Assembly: GCA_030596915.1 (NCBI GenBank)
Contig: JAUVSX010000076.1
Location: 1 to 9,735 of the forward strand
Origin: Chloroflexota bacterium
Lineage (GTDB): Bacteria; Chloroflexota; Anaerolineae; B4-G1
DNA length: 9,735 bases
Direction of reading: 5' to 3'
Shown in pieces: positions 5,905-9,735 of this stretch. The number at the start of each line of letters is the position of its first letter. The stretch's first letter is position 1. The position numbers and the translations under genes are program-made. The notes under the pieces were generated by a model. That model was given only the letters and a program-made list of their open reading frames with translations. It was not told where the DNA came from and made no database searches.

Positions 5905-7335
5905 CTACGTAGCTTGGACGTAGATAGGGTTGCCCAGAGCCAGGGCCATCAGGGCTGCCGGTTCTTCGTCGAGGGGGGCCTCCGGCGGCTCGATCACCTC
6001 CGCGCGCCAGTATGTACTCCTCTCCACGGTGACCTCCCACTCACGGGAGAAGTCATCCTCCGTGATGTCCGCCTCGATCACCTCCGCTCCAGAGACGAGA
6101 CGCAACACGTCGCCGCTCGCCCCAAGCACTCGGCAGGCCAGATGCAACACCCCTCCCAGGGGCACGACAACCTCATCACCCATCGTCACTGCGATCTCCG
6201 GCGCCGAGGGCTGATAGGCGGTCAAACAGAGCTGGGGCCCCTCGGGCGTCGCCGATACGTACGCTCGGCCCGCGCGGATACCTTCCACGATCGCGGGCAC
6301 CGTCAGCTCATCCGCGTAGACCCACGTGCAGGGTGTTCCGACGTCATACCACGCCGAATTCCCAGCGTAGGGAGCCACGTGCTTGTCGGAGCCCCCGACG
6401 GCGGTGACCCTCTCGCCCCTTCGTAGCAGCCCATCCCAAACGGCCAGCGACTGGTAGTTGGAGATGCTCCAAGGGCCGCCCCAGACCTCAACAGCGTCGG
6501 GACCGTGGAACTGGCTGAACTCCCACGGCGGGCCACCCTCCTTGGGGTGGTTGATGGAGAACAGCGCACCCCTGGCCCGGATTGCCTCCCGCACGGCTGC
6601 GATTTGCTCGTCAGTGCTGCAGCGGAATTCGACGAAGCCGTCGACGGGCCACACGTTGGCGTGTCCGTGGTATGTGCTGATCTCGACGCCCGGGAGCAGG
6701 AGCAGGTCAGGCGTGGCGTACTGTCCCAGAAGCGGCAGATGACTGACCGTGTTGTGCTCGGTCACAGACACGAAATCGAGGCCCTGCGCCCGGGCTGCCG
6801 CGACGAGGTCTCCGACTGAAGCCGTGCCGTCGGAATGCCACGTGTGCGCGTGCAAGTCGCCGCGGTACCAGCGGCGGCCCCGCTGCGTCGCGACCGGACG
6901 CGGGTCGCGTCGCGGCGCCTCGAGGTGCTCGCCCGGCTCAAGCGCGATCTCGACGCGATAGTCGCAGCCATCAGGCGCAATCTGGTAGAGACCAAGGGCG
7001 ATGTGCCAGAGTCCAGCGTAGATGGGACCTGGGACGTAGCCGGGCGTCGCCTCCTCAGGCGATATCGTGAACTGCTCGCGCATCGAGCCCGACCAGCCGC
7101 GGAAGCCACGTCCCGAGAGGAACTCAGCGCCGCGCGGGTCAAACATGCCGATATCGATGATGTTGCCCTCTTGCCATCCCGCCTGGTCGGCCGATATGCG
7201 CTGACTGACGCTGTAGCAAACGCTCAGTCGCCCGATTCCAGGACCCACCTCAAACGGGCGCAGGACGTACTCGGCCTCATCGCGGTCCGACTGGGCAACG
7301 TGGCCTTGGAGGACTATGGTTCGCTCATCAGGCAT
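5905..7335 (-). CDS. CehA/McbA-type PHP-domain metallohydrolase
   Basis: 476 aa from ATG 7335; a GTG one codon earlier (7338) is also possible. The N-terminal ~150 residues look like a beta-rich domain (YVLRPFEVGPGIGRL) typical of CehA-like proteins. Residues ~157-360 are a PHP metal-binding domain with its motifs in order: GDLHAHTWHSDG (159-170; H162, H164, H167, D169), TEHN (192-195), GVEIS with HGH (E218, H223, H225), NHP (H263) and GSDKH (D317, H319). These are the residues expected to hold a di- or trinuclear metal centre for phosphoester or ester hydrolysis. A C-terminal beta domain (~365-476) follows. The family is named for carbaryl hydrolase CehA, but most members have unknown substrates. 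No signal peptide is visible. It runs against the surrounding genes, convergent with LysM-PA14 and divergent from the second URO-D gene. Confidence 0.88.
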   Translation of the reverse strand: MPDERTIVLQGHVAQSDRDEAEYVLRPFEVGPGIGRLSVCYSVSQRISADQAGWQEGNIIDIGMFDPRGAEFLSGRGFRGWSGSMREQFTISPEEATPGYVPGPIYAGLWHIALGLYQIAPDGCDYRVEIALEPGEHLEAPRRDPRPVATQRGRRWYRGDLHAHTWHSDGTASVGDLVAAARAQGLDFVSVTEHNTVSHLPLLGQYATPDLLLLPGVEISTYHGHANVWPVDGFVEFRCSTDEQIAAVREAIRARGALFSINHPKEGGPPWEFSQFHGPDAVEVWGGPWSISNYQSLAVWDGLLRRGERVTAVGGSDKHVAPYAGNSAWYDVGTPCTWVYADELTVPAIVEGIRAGRAYVSATPEGPQLCLTAYQPSAPEIAVTMGDEVVVPLGGVLHLACRVLGASGDVLRLVSGAEVIEADITEDDFSREWEVTVERSTYWRAEVIEPPEAPLDEEPAALMALALGNPIYVQAT

Positions 7336-7376
7336 CACCCACGCCTTGTCAATGGCAACGGTGGCTTGGCACCCAT
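7335..7376 (-). CDS. Possible 13-aa leader peptide overlapping the PHP gene start
   Basis: On the minus strand AGGAG (7389-7385) stands 8 bases before ATG 7376, which opens a 13-codon frame (MGAKPPLPLTRRG) ending in TGA 7337-7335. The stop overlaps the PHP start as TGATG. The PHP gene itself lacks a good ribosome binding site, so translation may be coupled through this leader. The alternative reading is that the same bases form a promoter (TTGACA 7402-7397, 16 bp, GACAAT 7380-7375), in which case the leader would not be transcribed. Too short to judge by codon use. Confidence 0.35.
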   Translation of the reverse strand: MGAKPPLPLTRRG

Positions 7377-7402
7377 TGTCCTAACTCCTGGCGGGATGTC
7401 AA
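7375..7402 (-). promoter_or_regulatory. Candidate promoter for the PHP gene
   Basis: Minus-strand TTGACA (7402-7397) and GACAAT (7380-7375, 4 of 6 to consensus) with 16-bp spacing. The -35 is perfect and the -10 weak. It would give a short leader of about 33 bases to ATG 7335. It conflicts with the leader-peptide reading of the same bases. Confidence 0.35.
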
Positions 7403-7433
7403 TCGCTGCCAGCCCGGCGGGTCCCGCGGGCGC

Positions 7434-7462
7434 TTGACGGCGGTTTGCCGTGGTGCTACAAT
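7434..7462 (+). promoter_or_regulatory. Strong sigma70-type promoter for the second URO-D/GHL6 pair
   Basis: TTGACG (7434-7439, 5 of 6) and TACAAT (7457-7462, 5 of 6) with the ideal 17-bp spacer. Predicted start near 7469, giving a leader of about 71 bases to ATG 7540. An inverted repeat ACGGC-GGTTT-GCCGT (7437-7451) lies across the -35 and spacer, where a repressor could bind. Confidence 0.7.
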
Positions 7463-7499
7463 CCGGGTCCCACTTCTGACGCCCAAGGCCTGCCCCCTG

Positions 7500-7513
7500 C
7501 CCAAACCTTTGGG
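7500..7513. other. Palindrome in the leader of the second URO-D-like gene
   Basis: CCCAAA-CC-TTTGGG is a perfect 6-bp inverted repeat with a two-base centre, downstream of the predicted transcription start and just before the purine-rich GAGAGGA (7517-7523). It could be an operator or a small RNA hairpin. No regulator gene is in the window. Confidence 0.35.
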
Positions 7514-7539
7514 ATCGAGAGGATTGGTGCGCTCTGCCA

Positions 7540-8709
7540 ATGTCCACACCGTCTCATACGTTCATGCCTGAAAGCGCTTCTCTGTCGCGCGAGCGATTCC
7601 GCAGCGCAATCCTGTTTGGCCGTCCCGACCGTGTGCCGCTTTGTCCAGGCCACCCTCGGGAGTCTACGCTGGTGGCGTGGCGGCAACAAGGGCTTCCCAA
7701 CGACGCGGACTGGGAGGAGCACATCTGGAGTCTGTTGGGCGTCCCGCGCGAGCCACAGCGCACTGTGCCCGACGCCGGCGTCTCATTCAAGATGATGCCC
7801 ACCTTCGAAGAGAAGGTGCTGGAGCACAGGAATGGGCACTACGTCGTCCAAGATTGGATGGGGGCGATTACCGAAATCTCCGACCAGTTTGACTACACGT
7901 ACATCCGGTCGGCGAAGGACTTCGTGACTCGCCGCTGGCACCGGTTCCCCGTCCGCAATCGTCGCGAGTGGGAACGCAAGATGGCCTGGCGCTACGACCC
8001 GGACGAGCCGGGTCGTTTCCCGTCTGACTTCGCCGACCGATGTCAAGCACTCCAGACCCGCGACAGTGTGTGGTGTGTGACGTTCAACGGTCCCTTCTGG
8101 CAACTGCGCGAGTGGTGTGGGCTGGCGAACCTCTGCATGTTGATGATTGACGAGCCCGACTTCGTTGTGGACATGATCCAGTTCTGGTCCGACTTCGTGA
8201 CTCGGACGCTGGCGGATCTTCTGCGTGGTGCGGTGCCGGACTACGTGGTGATCGGTGAAGACATGGCGTACAAGATGCACAGTATGATCTCGCCGGCGAT
8301 GACGCGCAGGTTCTTACTGCCAACGTGGAAGAGATGGGTAGCTGAAATCACCGACGCGGGTTGCCCGATCGTCGCCGTCGACTCGGATGGCTACATAGGC
8401 GAGTTGCTCCCGATATGGATCGAGGCCGGGTTCAACTGCTGTCTGCCTGTGGAGGTCGCCGCTGGCAACGACATCGTGGCCTACCGCAGGCAGTACGGAC
8501 ACCAAATGGCTTTCATCGGGGGCATTGACAAGCGCGCTCTTGCCGCTGGCGGCGCCACGATGCGAGCGGAGGTACTGCGGGTGGCGCCCCCGCTGCTGGA
8601 GCAAGGCGGGTTTGTTCCCGGGTGCGACCACGGGGTTCCCCCGGACATCTCGTGGCCGAACTTCGTCGACTACGCGCGCCTTCTGGCCGAGTTGACGGGC
8701 TGGCTATAG
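7540..8709 (+). CDS. URO-D superfamily protein, DxD type
   Basis: 389-aa TIM-barrel protein of the uroporphyrinogen decarboxylase superfamily, a divergent paralogue of the protein at 3253-4338. Shared blocks include GEDMAYKM (239-246; QGDDMG in the other), a SPAMTRRFLLPTWKRW segment (251-266) and FIGGIDKRALAAG (325-337). The zinc-ligand motif HxCG is replaced by DSDG (D281, D283), while the C-terminal GC motif is kept and extended to GCDHGVPPDISW (361-372; C362, H364). It is therefore not a classical MtaA/CmuA enzyme and probably not HemE; its chemistry is unknown. Start ATG 7540 has only a distant purine-rich site (GAGAGGA, 16 bases away); a downstream ATG at 7564 has none. It follows a strong promoter and is 48 bp upstream of the GHL6 gene, with which it likely forms an operon. 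Confidence 0.85.
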   Translation: MSTPSHTFMPESASLSRERFRSAILFGRPDRVPLCPGHPRESTLVAWRQQGLPNDADWEEHIWSLLGVPREPQRTVPDAGVSFKMMPTFEEKVLEHRNGHYVVQDWMGAITEISDQFDYTYIRSAKDFVTRRWHRFPVRNRREWERKMAWRYDPDEPGRFPSDFADRCQALQTRDSVWCVTFNGPFWQLREWCGLANLCMLMIDEPDFVVDMIQFWSDFVTRTLADLLRGAVPDYVVIGEDMAYKMHSMISPAMTRRFLLPTWKRWVAEITDAGCPIVAVDSDGYIGELLPIWIEAGFNCCLPVEVAAGNDIVAYRRQYGHQMAFIGGIDKRALAAGGATMRAEVLRVAPPLLEQGGFVPGCDHGVPPDISWPNFVDYARLLAELTGWL

Positions 8710-8713
8710 CGGA

Positions 8714-8730
8714 CCCGTGCTGGCACCGGG
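8714..8730 (+). other. Weak stem-loop between the second URO-D-like gene and the GHL6 gene
   Basis: CCCGTG-CTGG-CAC-C-GGG forms a short stem with one bulged C in the 48-bp gap. No T-run follows, so readthrough into the next gene is expected. Significance is doubtful. Confidence 0.2.
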
Positions 8731-8757
8731 CGCCGGGTAGGAATCGAGGAGGGAGCG

Positions 8758-9735
8758 ATGGCTGTGAGCGATGGATTGCGGTTTCGACAGGTTCACCTGG
8801 ATTTCCACACGAGCGAGCACATCGCGGGAATCGGCGCGGAGTTTGATGCCGAGGAGTTCGCTTCTACGCTTGAGGCTGCCAGGGTTGACTCGATCACGTG
8901 CTTCGCACGGGGACACCACGGGTGGGTGTACTACAACACGCAGGCCTTCCCCGAACGGCGACATCCACACCTTGAGCGTGATCTGCTGAGGGAGCAGATC
9001 GCGGCCTGCCACGCGCGCAGGATCCGGGTGCCAATCTACGTGACGGTCCAATGGGACCACTACAGCGCGAGACAGCACCCCGAGTGGTTGGTGATGGATG
9101 ACCACGGATGCCCCGTGGGGACTCCGATCGACGAACCGGGGTTCTACCGTAAGCTCTGCCTCAACTCACCCTACGTGGACTTCCTGAAATCTCACGTGGC
9201 AGAGATCCTTGAGACAATGCCTGTCGATGGTTTCTTCTTCGATATCGTCCAGCCGCAGGACTGCTCCTGCCGCACCTGCACGGCCGGTATGAAACGAGGT
9301 GGGCTTGACCCATTCGATCCAACCGTTCGCAAGGCTTATGGACTTGGTGTGGTGAACGACTTCAAGCAGGATCTGACGCGCTTCGTACACCGGTTCGACC
9401 AGGAAGCCACCGTCTTCTACAACGCGGGGCACGTGGGACCGCGACACCGCGACGTGGTGGGCGCGTACACACACTTCGAGCTGGAATCGCTGCCCAGCGG
9501 GGGCTGGGGCTATCTGCACTTCCCCCTTGCGGTACGCTACGCACGGACACTCGGCCGCGACTGTCTCGGGATGACGGGAAAATTCCACACCTCGTGGGGC
9601 GACTTCCATTCATTCAAGAACGAAGCAGCGCTTCAGTTCGAGTGCTTCCAGATGCTGGCGCAGGGAGCCGGGTGTTCGGTCGGCGATCAACTGCACCCTT
9701 CCGGAAAGATTGACACCGCTACCTATGATCTAATC
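8758..9735 (+). CDS. GHL6-type putative glycoside hydrolase (3' partial)
   Basis: Open for 326 codons to the window edge. Start ATG 8758 follows AGGAGG (8747-8752) by five bases. The sequence reads as a TIM-barrel hydrolase of the hypothetical glycosyl hydrolase 6 group (PF14871), often joined to a GH42-type beta-galactosidase trimerisation domain. Signs: an N-terminal QVHLDFHTS strand (residues 11-19), EFDAEEFA near 28-35, RVPIYVTVQWDHY in the 90s-100s, VDGFFFDIVQPQ at about 156-167 with a candidate catalytic Asp, directly followed by a CSCRTC cysteine motif. The late segment CSVGDQLHPSGKID is the usual passage into the trimerisation-like region, which lies mostly beyond the window. No signal peptide, so probably intracellular and acting on imported oligosaccharides. 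Substrate unknown. Cotranscription with the upstream URO-D-like gene is likely. Confidence 0.8.
   Translation, partial: MAVSDGLRFRQVHLDFHTSEHIAGIGAEFDAEEFASTLEAARVDSITCFARGHHGWVYYNTQAFPERRHPHLERDLLREQIAACHARRIRVPIYVTVQWDHYSARQHPEWLVMDDHGCPVGTPIDEPGFYRKLCLNSPYVDFLKSHVAEILETMPVDGFFFDIVQPQDCSCRTCTAGMKRGGLDPFDPTVRKAYGLGVVNDFKQDLTRFVHRFDQEATVFYNAGHVGPRHRDVVGAYTHFELESLPSGGWGYLHFPLAVRYARTLGRDCLGMTGKFHTSWGDFHSFKNEAALQFECFQMLAQGAGCSVGDQLHPSGKIDTATYDLI

Noticed and set aside
5914..6426. Plus-strand open frame (170 codons) opposite the C-terminal part of the PHP gene
   Set aside because: Shadow of a conserved gene; no promoter or ribosome binding site, and it would begin right after the terminator hairpin.
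6835..7437. Plus-strand open frame (200 codons) opposite the N-terminal part of the PHP gene
   Set aside because: Opposite the PHP active-site region and its N-terminal domain, Arg/Ala-rich and without domain features.

Overview
The window looks like chromosomal DNA from an uncultured, GC-rich bacterium. The most telling taxonomic hint is the secreted protein with two LysM and two PA14 domains. Its LysM sequence style (NPNRIYVGQRLVIP) is common in Chloroflexota, Anaerolineae-like lineages especially. This is an inference from family resemblance, and Armatimonadota or a related group is not excluded. I see no mobile element, CRISPR array, tRNA or rRNA.

Layout: seven protein-coding genes fill nearly all of the window. 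(1) Positions 3-1795 (+) hold a GH127-type (DUF1680) glycoside hydrolase that enters from the left edge and carries an apparent one-base frameshift near 1654. (2) 1835-3220 (+) is an FAD-dependent dehydrogenase of the COG2509 type. (3) 3253-4338 (+) is a uroporphyrinogen-decarboxylase (URO-D) superfamily protein. These three are closely spaced and look like one operon. (4) 4518-5765 (+) is a secreted LysM2-PA14x2 protein with its own sigma70-like promoter and a structured leader. (5) 5905-7335 (-) is a CehA/McbA-type PHP-domain metallohydrolase, convergent with gene 4 across a perfect 14-bp hairpin. (6) 7540-8709 (+) is a second, divergent URO-D-like protein behind a strong promoter. (7) 8758 to the right edge (+) is a GHL6-type putative glycoside hydrolase, very likely in an operon with gene 6.

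Taken together this is an accessory carbohydrate-catabolism neighbourhood: two putative glycosidases, a wall-associated sugar-binding candidate, a PHP phosphoesterase-like hydrolase, a flavin oxidoreductase and two URO-D-fold proteins. URO-D-fold proteins outside haem synthesis include zinc-dependent methylcobamide methyltransferases, so handling of methylated or otherwise decorated sugars is a possible common theme. No corrinoid protein or other methyltransferase partner lies in the window, so this stays a hypothesis. The most interesting detail is that the two URO-D paralogues keep complementary halves of the metal-ligand motif known from the methyltransferase branch. There are no gene-free stretches longer than 300 bases; the longest gaps (4339-4517, 5766-5904 and 7336-7539) hold the promoters, hairpins and leader described below.
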